Below are positions 1 to 8,644 of a stretch of DNA of 64,000 nucleotides, one piece after another. Both the position numbers and the translations under genes were made by a program. This stretch comes from PALSA-894 sp034669145. GTDB taxonomy: Bacteria > Pseudomonadota > Alphaproteobacteria > Rhizobiales > Xanthobacteraceae. Numbering within the stretch: position 1 is the stretch's first letter; each line of letters begins with the position of its first letter. Below the pieces are notes generated by a model, which saw only the letters and a list, made by a program, of their open reading frames with translations, searched no databases and was not told where the DNA came from. Where the stretch lies: contig JAXDNY010000058.1 of assembly GCA_034669145.1 (NCBI GenBank), forward strand, positions 1-64,000, in the 5' to 3' direction.

Positions 1-120
1 TTCATCCAGTCGTTCTATTCGAACCTGCTCGGCCGGGTCGAGAACAGCGGCCACACGTTCGGCCAGGACCTGTCGGAGAACGAGAAGAAGGCGCTGATCG
101 CCTTCCTGGCAACGTTGTGA
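1..120 (+). CDS. C-terminal end of a c-type cytochrome / di-haem peroxidase-like protein (cut by window start)
   Basis: Only the last 39 residues are present, read from base 1 to a TGA at 118-120. The tail contains GHTFGQDLSENEKKALIAFL, the kind of closing helix seen at the end of cytochrome c domains in di-haem peroxidase and RoxA-like proteins. No CxxCH haem motif lies in the visible part, so the family call rests on this tail and on the peroxidase/catalase neighbours. The stop lies 14 bases before the next ATG, which suggests the two genes are co-transcribed. The upstream sequence would settle the identity. Confidence 0.45.
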   Translation, partial: FIQSFYSNLLGRVENSGHTFGQDLSENEKKALIAFLATL

Positions 121-134
121 GCGGGGAAGAAACC

Positions 135-1100
135 ATGACAGCGCCCCGGATCGCCGCCACCGCGCTCGCCACTGTGCTGCTGCTCGCCACAGCACCAGGC
201 GCGCTGGCGCAATCGCGCCCGGACATTCCGTTCGGGCCGATCGAAGACACGACGCTCAAGGATCCCGACAATCCGACCAAGAAATTCCGCGTGGATTTCG
301 CACGCGTCGAGAGCGAGTTTCCGCTGATACGCGAACACCTGATGCGCATCACGCCGGAGAACATCGCTGGCCTGACGCAAGAGGAGTTCGATCAGCTCTA
401 CGGCCGCCTCACCGCGGGACCGATTCCCGACGGTCAGTACGCGGGCGATCTGTTCTTCTCCCGCGGCGATGCGGTCAGTCCCGGCGCCGACCTGCAGACG
501 CGGCTCGAGCAGATCCTCGGCGGCATTCCGGGACGCGTGGCGGGCGCCGGAGTTGACGCGCTGGAGAAGCTCGGGAGCGAACTCTGGAAGGGCAAGGTGT
601 TCTTCCGCGACGAGCGCATCCTGCGCAACATGATCGACGACGACCTGGTGATCCGCGCGCTCACCGACCGCCCGCATCCGCCGGACACGAATCCGCCGCA
701 GACGCGGCAAGTCCCCGCCGACACGTTTCTGGGGCGGCGCTTTCGCACCAACACGGTCTGGCTTTTGTTTCCCGCCAAGCTTTATTGCGGACAAAGCCTG
801 CTCGACGGGCGGCGCGAGTCCGTCATCGTCGACTACAATTACAATGACGAGATCGATGGCTATCGCAAAAGCCCCGACGGCCTCGCCGGCCGCGGGGGCC
901 TGCGCATCCGCGACGAGATTCGCATGATCCGCCCGGGCTTCTATCTCGGCCGCGCCTATACCAACCGCGCATTCCTGCTCAATTTCACGCTCTACAACGC
1001 CGAGGTGGCGGAGCGCGAAGGTCAGGCCTTTGCGGCCGGCGGAAATGTCACGGAGGATTGCTGGCCCGGCGAACAGGCCCGCAAGGCCGCCGTGCGATGA
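135..1100 (+). CDS. Exported protein of unknown family in haem-peroxidase cluster
   Basis: The protein has 321 residues. A Sec-type signal peptide covers about residues 1-26 (hydrophobic core ATALATVLLLAT, cleavage near GALAQ). I prefer ATG 135, preceded by GGGGAAGAAACC, over an in-frame GTG at 117 that overlaps the upstream stop. The mature part is soluble and has no haem motif; the best-marked blocks are LYCGQSLLDGRRESVIVDYN and the run RDEIRMIRPGFYLGRAY near the C-terminus. I do not recognise the family. Its stop overlaps the next start as ATGA (1097-1100), so it is probably translationally coupled to the catalase-like gene. It may be a periplasmic partner or lipid-modifying accessory of that enzyme, but this is inference from position only. 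Confidence 0.75.
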   Translation: MTAPRIAATALATVLLLATAPGALAQSRPDIPFGPIEDTTLKDPDNPTKKFRVDFARVESEFPLIREHLMRITPENIAGLTQEEFDQLYGRLTAGPIPDGQYAGDLFFSRGDAVSPGADLQTRLEQILGGIPGRVAGAGVDALEKLGSELWKGKVFFRDERILRNMIDDDLVIRALTDRPHPPDTNPPQTRQVPADTFLGRRFRTNTVWLLFPAKLYCGQSLLDGRRESVIVDYNYNDEIDGYRKSPDGLAGRGGLRIRDEIRMIRPGFYLGRAYTNRAFLLNFTLYNAEVAEREGQAFAAGGNVTEDCWPGEQARKAAVR

Positions 1101-2368
1101 TCACGCTACCGGCACCGAACTGGTTTCAACTGACCTTTCAGCGGGTCATGTACCGCGTGCTGCACCTCGCGCGGCGCTTCGAGCGTTTCGGCTTGCGGCA
1201 GTTCGTCAACCTGTTCCTGCGGGAGCCGATCGCGGCCTTCACGCAGTGGGTCATGAACCTGCGCCGGCACGACGAGGGGTTCAGGATCGCCGAGGAGCGC
1301 TTGCTGCCCAACGAAGAGGCGACCACCGACTCCATCATCGAGGCGTTCGCCAGCTACATGCGCCGGCATTACCGGCCGGGCGAATACGAGCGCGGCGGCA
1401 ACACCAAGACGCACGGAATAGTCCGCGCCGAGTTCATCGTGCATGACAACCTGCCGCCGGAATTCCGGCATGGCGTGTTTGCGAAGCCTGCGAAATACAA
1501 AGCCTGGGTGCGCTTCGCGGGCCCGGGTCCGGACATGCCGATCGACATCGACGATGTCGGCTTCGTCAGTTGCTCCATCAAGGTGATCGGCGTGGAAGGC
1601 CGCAAGCTGATGGAGGACGAGAAGACCACGCAAGACTTCATCATGGTGTCGACGCCGACCTTCGTGACGCCGGACATCGCGTCGAACGCGCGGCTGCAGG
1701 CCGACGTCATCCGCGGCACGCCGATCCTGTATTTCCTCACCACCGGCGTTCAGCACTTCCTCGATTTCATCATGCAGGGCCTTTGGAACGAGACCCAGAC
1801 CAGCCCGCTCGAGGCGCGCTACTGGAGCTGCGTGCCGTATCTGCTGGGCGAACAGCAGGCGATGATGTATTCGGTGCGCCCGCGCATTCCGAAACGGAGC
1901 TGGATTCCGGGTCTGCCGTTCTGGACCTCGCCGATCTATCTGCGCGAAGCCATGATCGGGACGCTCGGCAAGGGGCCGATCGATTTCGATTTCATGATCC
2001 AGCGCCAGACCGACGCGTTCCGCATGCCGATCGAGAATGCCGGCGTGCGCTGGCCCGAGAAGCTGTCGCCGTTCGTCACCGTCGCGACGCTGCACATGCC
2101 GCAGCAGACGTTCGACTCGCAGGCGCAATTCGATTTCGCGCGCAATCTCTCCTACCAGCCGTGGCACTGCATCGCCGACCACCGCCCGCTCGGGAGTCAG
2201 GGGCGTGCGCGGCGCCGGATGTATTGGGAGCTGCGCCGCCTGCGCCAGACCATGAATGCCACGCCGCACATCGAGCCGACCGGGGATGAAGTGTTTCCGA
2301 GCCTGCCGAAGGCGCGGCCGATTCCGGATCCGCTGAAGCCCGCCTATATGTCGAGCGCCGAAGTGTAA
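1097..2368 (+). CDS. Catalase-fold haem protein (catalase-related family, allene-oxide-synthase-like)
   Basis: The protein has 423 residues, shorter than a classical catalase (about 480 or more). Catalase-family features are a distal-His region KTHGIVRAEFIVHDNLP with His106, the conserved block PWHCIADHRPLGSQGRARR (355-373) and a proximal haem-ligand motif RxxxY at Arg372-Tyr376. There is no signal peptide. In this divergent branch, members can act on fatty-acid hydroperoxides rather than H2O2; which applies here is unknown. The start is fixed by the ATGA overlap with the upstream exported protein, so the in-frame upstream GTG at 1058 is unlikely. The gene faces the DyP peroxidase and ends 28 bases before that gene's stop codon. 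Confidence 0.8.
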   Translation: MITLPAPNWFQLTFQRVMYRVLHLARRFERFGLRQFVNLFLREPIAAFTQWVMNLRRHDEGFRIAEERLLPNEEATTDSIIEAFASYMRRHYRPGEYERGGNTKTHGIVRAEFIVHDNLPPEFRHGVFAKPAKYKAWVRFAGPGPDMPIDIDDVGFVSCSIKVIGVEGRKLMEDEKTTQDFIMVSTPTFVTPDIASNARLQADVIRGTPILYFLTTGVQHFLDFIMQGLWNETQTSPLEARYWSCVPYLLGEQQAMMYSVRPRIPKRSWIPGLPFWTSPIYLREAMIGTLGKGPIDFDFMIQRQTDAFRMPIENAGVRWPEKLSPFVTVATLHMPQQTFDSQAQFDFARNLSYQPWHCIADHRPLGSQGRARRRMYWELRRLRQTMNATPHIEPTGDEVFPSLPKARPIPDPLKPAYMSSAEV

Positions 2369-2396
2369 CGAACGCGGAGAACTGCGAGCACGCTGC

Positions 2397-3980
2397 TCAA
2401 TCTTGCGCGATGTAGCGCAGTGCCGAAAGCCCCGGCATGAAGAAATAGGCGCCGCCGCGCACGGTGACGAACTGCGGCAAGCCATGCACCTGGCAGGACA
2501 GGCCGCTATCCTGCGGGCGCGTGAAGCCGTTGGTTTTCGCACCGGTCAGCAGCGGCGCGTGGTTTCCGACCAGCGGATCGTCCTCGTTGAGGCCGTTGAA
2601 TTTCGGATTGACGAGCCACGACGTCTGGATGAACTCGAATTGCCGCGCGATATTGGCGTTGAGCGCGACGAAGCGCAGCCCATCCCTGTCAGTCTCGGAC
2701 TCGCTGTCACGATACCGGCGCCCGCGGCGCAGGATGCGATGAAAGCGCGTGGAGGCCAGGATGTCGTCACGCGAATGCTCGCGGGCAAAGCCGAGGGTAC
2801 GCATCAGCTTCGCGATCAGGCCGCGCGTGCCGTCGGGCAGGTCAGCGTTGCGCGGATTCGCGCGGCGGATATGCGCGCCATAGGGGCACGCCGTGGCGTC
2901 CGGATCGCGCTCGAAGGTGAATTGGTCCAGCCAGACATCCTTGAGCTTCAGGCCGACGCCTTGCAGCGCGCTCTCGCTCAGCGTCATGGCCGGTGCGCCC
3001 GGCGGAATGACCCACTCCGGATTGTCCCTGGCGATCGCGTTGCGCCATGGTGGCGTGCCGGCGAGCCACGGTGGCGGTTTCTTCGGCCATGGCGGAATGA
3101 TCGGAATATCCGCCGGCACGCGGCCGGACATCGCGCTCGCGAGTTTGATTTCCTCCTCCGGACGGTGGCCGGCCTTGTCGGCCACCGTCTCCTTGAACAA
3201 CGGGACATTCTGCGCGAGGTCGCGCAACACCAGGTAGGTCCCGTTGCGGCCGAAATCCCGCTTGCCGGGCTGGTCCTCGGCGAGCGGCAGGACGTGCGCG
3301 CGTTCCTCCCCGGCATCGAGCAGGGGACGGTCGGTGTAGAGACCGTATTCATTCGGATAGCCGAGTAGGAATTCGCCGAGCGCCGACAGGTTCGTATATT
3401 TGGTGGTGTCGCGTAGTCGCGTCGGCTTGCTGCGCTCCCAATCGAGCGTCGGCTGGCTCACGCCATCGACGAAGCCGAAGGGCTCGAGATCGTTCTTGCG
3501 GACCGTCGACATTAAGTAAACCGAGTCAAACGCGGCGTCCCAGAGCGCGTCCTTCGCTTTCCTTTCCCATGCCTCGTGCTGATAGTCCGACTCCGCGTAG
3601 AACATGATCAGCACGTGCGGATCGGACTCCCCGGGAACGCCGCCCCAGCGCCACCGCTTCGGATCATTCGTGCCGACGTCACCGAGCCGGCGCGAACGGT
3701 TCGCGTCCACCATGCCGACGCGGAATTCGAGCGAAAAGTCCGCCAGCACCGGCTCTGGAACGCCGAGCTTTCTCATCCCCTCTAGGGTGAAGGCGACATG
3801 CAACGCGTGCAGCGGCAGCGAGCCGCCGACCGCGTTGGTCACCGGATTCGCGCGCAGCCATGCGCGTACCTTTTCGGCATCGGCGATCCGCGCCACATAG
3901 AGGCATGCATGCGCAAGATGCCCGTGACCGAAACGAACGAGCGCCTGAATGTCGCTGTAATCGACGTTGGAAAGCTGCAT
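2397..3980 (-). CDS. DyP-type haem peroxidase
   Basis: The protein has 527 residues. It carries the DyP signature GFVDG at 169-173 (Asp172 is the catalytic acid in this family), the proximal-haem region CPYGAHIRRANPR with His370, and a distal Arg within HRILRRG (Arg418). The order and length fit the large (C/D-like) DyP enzymes rather than short bacterial A/B types. There is no Tat or Sec signal, so the enzyme is probably cytoplasmic unless exported with a partner. It uses H2O2 or organic peroxides to oxidise bulky substrates. It lies 7 bases downstream of the membrane protein gene, so the two probably form an operon. Confidence 0.92.
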   Translation of the reverse strand: MQLSNVDYSDIQALVRFGHGHLAHACLYVARIADAEKVRAWLRANPVTNAVGGSLPLHALHVAFTLEGMRKLGVPEPVLADFSLEFRVGMVDANRSRRLGDVGTNDPKRWRWGGVPGESDPHVLIMFYAESDYQHEAWERKAKDALWDAAFDSVYLMSTVRKNDLEPFGFVDGVSQPTLDWERSKPTRLRDTTKYTNLSALGEFLLGYPNEYGLYTDRPLLDAGEERAHVLPLAEDQPGKRDFGRNGTYLVLRDLAQNVPLFKETVADKAGHRPEEEIKLASAMSGRVPADIPIIPPWPKKPPPWLAGTPPWRNAIARDNPEWVIPPGAPAMTLSESALQGVGLKLKDVWLDQFTFERDPDATACPYGAHIRRANPRNADLPDGTRGLIAKLMRTLGFAREHSRDDILASTRFHRILRRGRRYRDSESETDRDGLRFVALNANIARQFEFIQTSWLVNPKFNGLNEDDPLVGNHAPLLTGAKTNGFTRPQDSGLSCQVHGLPQFVTVRGGAYFFMPGLSALRYIAQD

Positions 3981-3987
3981 GCGCCCC

Positions 3988-5481
3988 TCACAAATCCCGC
4001 AACCAGGCGCGGATCATCGCCTCGCTCATCCAGCGCCGCTGCAGCCCTTCGCGAATGCGCGTGTTGCGCGCGAGATCGAATGCGGTGAGACCGGGGTAGG
4101 CCTTGTACCAGACCTGCGTCGGAATCTGGTGACGGCGGTTCGTGTTCTTGAAGCGCAACTCCATCATGGCGCCGTCATAGACAAACCATCTGGTGCGCGG
4201 ATAAGCAACAAAGTTGCTGAAGATGATGTTGAGGCCCCAGCCGACCTTGTTGATGAAATCGTCCATATAGGCCTGATGGCTGCCGTCGTAATTGCTGACA
4301 AAAAACGCGCGCCGTTTGCCGTCGAGGAAAACCCAGCGCGCGAAGTGGATCGTCTGGATGCGCGCCAAGTTGCTGCGATTGTAGACGTGCCGGCAACCGT
4401 AATTGGTCAGCCAAAGGATCGGCGGCACCAACGCGAGGCGGAACCAGTTCGGCTTAATGAAGCCGGTCAGGGAGTACTGGTTGGTGACGTCGTGATCCTC
4501 GTGATTGGCAAGCTCGGTGTCGTGCTCGCGCGTCGGCAGCGGAATGTAGTCGGGCTCGTTCTTCTCGTACCAGCGCAGCACCGCGAGGAAGCTGACAACG
4601 ATCGCGAGCACGGGAATGAGCCATAAGGGGTACAGGATCAAGAACGGCACAAGCATCAGGCCAAGCGCGACCAGTAGCGCAAAGGTCCAGGGTGCGCGCC
4701 GCAGGAGCCAGATGAATACGCCAATGGCGAGCAGCCCGAACGGGGCGACGATGAAAACCAGGAGCCACGGAAACCGGATGAGATCGTGGATCGCGAACAG
4801 CCACGGAAGGATGAGCAGCACCGGAATGATGGCGAAATGCAGCCAGTTGCGCAGCCACCATCCGATCGGCGTCGGCTCGGCGACGGGCAGCAGCTTCGAA
4901 TTCTCGCGCACGAACTCGACCAGATGATCGCGCACGAGACGCACGTGGTCGCCTGCATCGGGATGCAACTGAACGTATTTCGCTAGTTCCTCCTGCAAGG
5001 CGACGCGCAGACAGGCCTCCTTGCGCACCTGCGCCACCGTGCGGCCGATCCAGTTGACATAGGGCGCGGTCGCGGGATGCGAATGCTGTTTCATCCAGGT
5101 CAGCAGGTCGCCGTCGCCGGGGGGATCCTGACAAAACGAGAAAATCTCGCGCAGCCCCTTCGATGCGGCAGCATCGCCGGCGAGCGCGGTCAGACAGGAA
5201 TCGGTTGAGCCATCCCAATTGGCGACAAACGCCAGATAGATCGGGTAATCCGGAATCGGGTCGACGCCCCAATGCGCAAGATCGCCGACCGTCTTGTCGT
5301 CGATAATGACGAAGCGGGCGAAATGAAACTTGCCGAACTGTTCGAACGGAACCAGCGCATTGTTCGGGTCGGCCATGCCGGGCACGTCGGGCCGGTTCAT
5401 GGTCTTGAGCAGTTTTTCAAGTTCGCAGCGGCGCGCGAGATCGAGGGGCGCCGCAACCATGATGTCGGCCTGCGGGGTCAT
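3988..5481 (-). CDS. Membrane protein with two homologous soluble domains flanking a transmembrane block
   Basis: The protein has 497 residues. A soluble N-terminal domain (about 45-125) contains HFARFVIIDD (53-62) and FVANWDGS (85-92). Three or four transmembrane helices follow (about 212-305), then a further hydrophobic stretch near 348-360. The C-terminal domain (about 373-475) repeats the same pattern as HFARWVFLDG (379-388) and FFVSNYDGS (393-401). I do not recognise a named family. The repeats have the look of alpha/beta ferredoxin-like units, the fold class shared by DyP and chlorite dismutase, but I see no haem ligand. It is first in a two-gene operon with the DyP peroxidase, so it may tether or supply that enzyme at the membrane. 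Confidence 0.8.
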   Translation of the reverse strand: MTPQADIMVAAPLDLARRCELEKLLKTMNRPDVPGMADPNNALVPFEQFGKFHFARFVIIDDKTVGDLAHWGVDPIPDYPIYLAFVANWDGSTDSCLTALAGDAAASKGLREIFSFCQDPPGDGDLLTWMKQHSHPATAPYVNWIGRTVAQVRKEACLRVALQEELAKYVQLHPDAGDHVRLVRDHLVEFVRENSKLLPVAEPTPIGWWLRNWLHFAIIPVLLILPWLFAIHDLIRFPWLLVFIVAPFGLLAIGVFIWLLRRAPWTFALLVALGLMLVPFLILYPLWLIPVLAIVVSFLAVLRWYEKNEPDYIPLPTREHDTELANHEDHDVTNQYSLTGFIKPNWFRLALVPPILWLTNYGCRHVYNRSNLARIQTIHFARWVFLDGKRRAFFVSNYDGSHQAYMDDFINKVGWGLNIIFSNFVAYPRTRWFVYDGAMMELRFKNTNRRHQIPTQVWYKAYPGLTAFDLARNTRIREGLQRRWMSEAMIRAWLRDL

Positions 5482-5679
5482 GGCGCCCGGCTCACCCGTG
5501 TTGCGGCAACGCGCGCGTCCCGCGCTCGAGAGCGCGCTCGCCGTCGGCTGACCGGCAACCGATCGCCCGCCATCCTGCTGCTCCGATGATCTGTCTTACA
5601 AGGCTATTGCAACCACGAGACGTGTCAACGGGGCTTCGCAAGAACGCGCCAAGAGCGCCTCAGAGGCTGGGCTCGCCGC

Positions 5680-6090
5680 CTAGAGCGGGCCGCGGAAAAT
5701 GAAAAAAGCTCCAGCCGCGATCAGCGCAAAGCCAATCCCCTGGTTCAACGTCATGGCTTGCTTGAGATACAGCACCGAGAACGCGCTGAAGACGACCAGT
5801 GTGATGACCTCCTGGATGGTCTTGAGCTGCACCGGCGTATAGACGGCGCTGCCCCAGCGGTTCGCCGGCACCGCGAGGCAATATTCAACGAATGCGATGC
5901 CCCACGCTGCGAGGATCACGCCCCAAAGCGGTGCGCTTTTGAAGCGCAGGTGCCCGTACCAAGCCAGCGTCATGAAGATGTTGGAGCCGAGCAGTAGCAG
6001 GATCGGCCGCAGATACGCGGAGAGCAGCACAGATTGGGATACGGATTGTCCGGACATGGATTCTCTGTGGCAGTGCAGCGCATCAGTCAA
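5680..6090 (-). CDS. DMT-family small membrane protein (DUF486)
   Basis: The protein is 136 residues from a TTG start at 6090, or 124 residues from ATG 6057. The TTG is preceded by a strong AGGAAGGAG five bases away, whereas the ATG has only a weak site, so I favour TTG. The body matches the DUF486 pattern: LRPILLLLGSNIFMTLAWYG, then YCLAVPANRWG, then QLKTIQEVITLVVFSAFSVL, with four transmembrane helices. Substrate and function are unknown for the family. It starts 16 bases after the oxalate decarboxylase stop and is probably the last gene of that transcript. Confidence 0.85.
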   Translation of the reverse strand: MTDALHCHRESMSGQSVSQSVLLSAYLRPILLLLGSNIFMTLAWYGHLRFKSAPLWGVILAAWGIAFVEYCLAVPANRWGSAVYTPVQLKTIQEVITLVVFSAFSVLYLKQAMTLNQGIGFALIAAGAFFIFRGPL

Positions 6091-6106
6091 TGAGGCTCCT
6101 TCCTGA

Positions 6107-7333
6107 TCAGGCCGGAACGATGGGCGCCTTCGTCTTGCGCAACGCAGCCATCACCTGCTGATCCAGGTTCAGGTGCGCCTGCACCAGTTCGGGTGGAGTC
6201 AGTGCCATCCAGGTGTCGAGCGACACGTCGGCGAAGTAGCTGCTCTTGAACATTTCGAGGAAGCGCAGCGGTGTTGAGCCGGTGTTCTCGACATAGTGCC
6301 CCATGGCGAAGGGCACGTAGCCGACATCGCCGGCGCGGTAATCGAAGGTGCGCGCCTGACCGGACGCCGCGAACACGCCCATCCGCGCCTGACCCTCGAT
6401 GTAATATTGCCATTCGTCGGTGTTGGGATGCCAATGCAGCTCGCGCATTCCGCCCGGCTCGACCTCGACCAGCGCCGCCGCGATCGTGGCGGAGGCCGGG
6501 AAGGTGCTCGAGTCGACGATCCGCGCCGTTCCGCTCCGGGTTTTGATAGGCTCCTGCGCCATCAGGCGGTGACTGAAGCGCTGCGGCACCGCGATCGCGC
6601 CCGCGATCTGGTCGCTACTGAGTGGCCCCGGCAGGGGAGCCGGGAAGATGTAGCGTTGGCTCGGGTCAGGTGTGTGCCCGAACAGCGAGGCCGGCACGCC
6701 GAAGTTCTTGCCCAGCACGTCGTTCGGCGTGTGCTTGAACCAGTCGGTGATCAGGAAGGTATCGTCCTCGTCGAAACTGCCATCGTCGAACACCAGAAGA
6801 AACTCGCAGCCGTCGGGACCGAGGCCCTGGATGGAATGCGGAATCCCGGCGGGGAAATACCAGATATCGCCGACGCCCACGTCATCGACGAAATTCCGCC
6901 CCTGCGCATCGACGGCGGTGATGCGGGCGGTGCCGTACAGCATGTAGGACCACTCACCTTGCTTGTGCCAATGCAATTCGCGCACGCCACCAGAGTTGAG
7001 GCGCATGTTCACGCCGGCGATGTTCTTCGAGATGCCGAGCTCGCGCGCCGTCACCTGGCGCGTCCAGCCGCCCGGCGTCAGCCGCATGTGAGCATCCGCG
7101 AACGAGAAACGCAGGTTCGGCAGCGTGCCGCTGTCGGTCGAAGGCGGCACGAGCAGATCGGGGTTCTGCCGATCGCGCTCGAGATTGCGCGGGCCGTAAT
7201 CGATGCCACCAGCGCCGGGACGTTGTGGCTGCGGGACCGGCAGCGCGGTTTGCGCGCCGGCGGCCGTTGCGGCGGTGAGAAGCCCGCCGGCTGCGGCGAC
7301 GGTCAACACGTTGCGGCGAGAGATCGGGTCCAT
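6107..7333 (-). CDS. oxdC: Oxalate decarboxylase, bicupin, Tat-exported
   Basis: The protein has 408 residues and converts oxalate to formate and CO2 with manganese. A twin-arginine signal is seen at the N-terminus (SRRNVLTVAAAG, cleavage near residue 27), so it acts in the periplasm. Cupin 1 holds the metal ligands His121, His123, Glu127 and His166; cupin 2 holds His300, His302, Glu307 and His346. The active-site lid that reads SENS in Bacillus OxdC reads DEDD here (188-191), keeping the central Glu189 needed for decarboxylation. The open frame extends upstream to 7753, but that part overlaps the DUF1614 gene; ATG 7333 has AGGAAG in front and exposes the Tat signal. Its product formate would feed the formate dehydrogenase upstream. 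Confidence 0.93.
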   Translation of the reverse strand: MDPISRRNVLTVAAAGGLLTAATAAGAQTALPVPQPQRPGAGGIDYGPRNLERDRQNPDLLVPPSTDSGTLPNLRFSFADAHMRLTPGGWTRQVTARELGISKNIAGVNMRLNSGGVRELHWHKQGEWSYMLYGTARITAVDAQGRNFVDDVGVGDIWYFPAGIPHSIQGLGPDGCEFLLVFDDGSFDEDDTFLITDWFKHTPNDVLGKNFGVPASLFGHTPDPSQRYIFPAPLPGPLSSDQIAGAIAVPQRFSHRLMAQEPIKTRSGTARIVDSSTFPASATIAAALVEVEPGGMRELHWHPNTDEWQYYIEGQARMGVFAASGQARTFDYRAGDVGYVPFAMGHYVENTGSTPLRFLEMFKSSYFADVSLDTWMALTPPELVQAHLNLDQQVMAALRKTKAPIVPA

Positions 7334-7454
7334 GGCGGCTTCCTGGGCATGCCTCGTGACGGATGGCTCGCGCACACACCTATGCATGCGCCGGAAAATC
7401 GTTTTGTGGCGATTGCCGCGATGAGGAAGGTCTTGCGGCAATCGTTGGCGACAA

Positions 7455-8207
7455 TCATGGCGCTCTCGTCGCATTTGGCTGCGCAATCGCGGCGGGCCGT
7501 TTCGGCCGCCTGCGAAGACTGGCGATAAGCACCGCCACGATCCCGACCAGAAAGACGCCGTCGAAGGTTCCGGCGCCGCCGATGGAAGCGATTGGCGCGC
7601 CGAGCCCCTGCACCTTGTCGAGATTGAGCAGATCGGCCCCGAACAGCGTGCCAAGGCTGCCACAGATGTAGGCGAGCGGCGCCGCATGCTCGCGTGACAA
7701 CAGCAGCGCAACGATCGCCGCGGCGAGAGACGGGACAAGCACCGGCAGTGCAATCCCCACGCCGGGCACCGGATCGGCGAGAACGTGGCAAAGCGCCGTG
7801 ACGCACGCCGTGGCGATCAGGCCTACGCCCCACAGCCTGTTGCGGACCAGGAGATAAAGCGACATCAGGCCGGGGATGAGCGCGCCACCGACATTGACCG
7901 CGATCACCGTGCCGGGCCAATCGACCACGACCGGTACGACGTATTGCATTCCAAAATACGAGATCGCGCGCCCGGACATCACTTCCTGACCGGGCAGCTC
8001 GGCGAGCGGAATGTTGACGTAGCTTCCGAGCAACGACCCGAACAGCACGCAGAGGACAGCGCGCGCGCTCAGGCCCACGCGTGTGTAGGCATAGTGCAGA
8101 ACGCCGATCTGGATCAGGACGACCAGCAGGAGGAATACGACGGCCAGAACGGAGAAGAATGCCGGCGTGAGCGGCAGATAATGAAGCTGGCCCGAATGCA
8201 TGTCCAA
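7455..8207 (-). CDS. DUF1614 family membrane protein
   Basis: The protein has 250 residues and about seven or eight hydrophobic helices. Typical DUF1614 blocks are visible: YFGMQYVVPV, TVIAVNVGGALIPGLMSLYL, CHVLADPVPGVGIALPV and LGTLFGADLLNL followed by GAPIASIGGAGTFDGVFLVG. The family has no established biochemical role. It lies 26 bases downstream of the small exported-protein stop region and 121 bases upstream of the oxalate decarboxylase start, on the same strand. Transport or membrane support of oxalate/formate metabolism is possible but only by association. Confidence 0.88.
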   Translation of the reverse strand: MDMHSGQLHYLPLTPAFFSVLAVVFLLLVVLIQIGVLHYAYTRVGLSARAVLCVLFGSLLGSYVNIPLAELPGQEVMSGRAISYFGMQYVVPVVVDWPGTVIAVNVGGALIPGLMSLYLLVRNRLWGVGLIATACVTALCHVLADPVPGVGIALPVLVPSLAAAIVALLLSREHAAPLAYICGSLGTLFGADLLNLDKVQGLGAPIASIGGAGTFDGVFLVGIVAVLIASLRRRPKRPAAIAQPNATRAP

Positions 8208-8233
8208 GCCCTCCGCGGCTGATCAAATCCGCG

Positions 8234-8644
8234 TCAGACTTCGATCTCCTCGATCTCGATCGCGGAGAAGAACGCCGAAGGCGTCACCGATTCCACTCCA
8301 GACTCAGTAACGACGCCGAGGACGAGGATCGGAACAATGTGAAACGCCGTAGCCTTGTGCCGCGCGGTTCCGAGCGTGCGTCCGCGCAAATAGGCCATCG
8401 TGGCGACGCCGCAGGCCGTCGGATTGCCCTCGGCGTCATTTACTTTCTTCACAGTGCCCGGGATATCGCCGTCATAGAGCGAGACGAACCGCTCCACCTG
8501 TTCCTGCGTATCGCAGACCAGACCGGTGCCAATCTCGGCTTCGCGGGATCCCGGGGGCGCCGCGGGTTCCTCGGCAGCGGCTGGCGCGCCAGTCAGCAGC
8601 AGGAAGGGCAGCGCCAATACCGTGAGGTTTCGTGCGAAATTCAT
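8234..8644 (-). CDS. Small exported protein of unknown function
   Basis: The protein has 136 residues. ATG 8644 is chosen because GGAGG lies directly upstream and the following residues form a clean signal peptide (NFARNLTVLALPFLLLTGAP, cleavage after AAAE). An in-frame start seven codons further up would spoil the signal. The mature part has two cysteines (near LVCDT and TACGV) that could form a disulfide, and an acidic C-terminal end (IEIEEIEV). I do not recognise the family. It sits between the quinol oxidase genes and DUF1614 on the same strand and may belong to the oxalate/formate group. Confidence 0.7.
   Translation of the reverse strand: MNFARNLTVLALPFLLLTGAPAAAEEPAAPPGSREAEIGTGLVCDTQEQVERFVSLYDGDIPGTVKKVNDAEGNPTACGVATMAYLRGRTLGTARHKATAFHIVPILVLGVVTESGVESVTPSAFFSAIEIEEIEV

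Noticed and set aside
1106..2542. Minus-strand open frame of 478 residues
   Set aside because: It is antisense to the catalase-fold gene and runs into the DyP gene; composition is typical of a shadow frame.
7334..7753. N-terminal extension of the oxalate decarboxylase frame to 548 residues
   Set aside because: It overlaps the DUF1614 gene in another frame and would bury the Tat signal; ATG 7333 has a good ribosome site.
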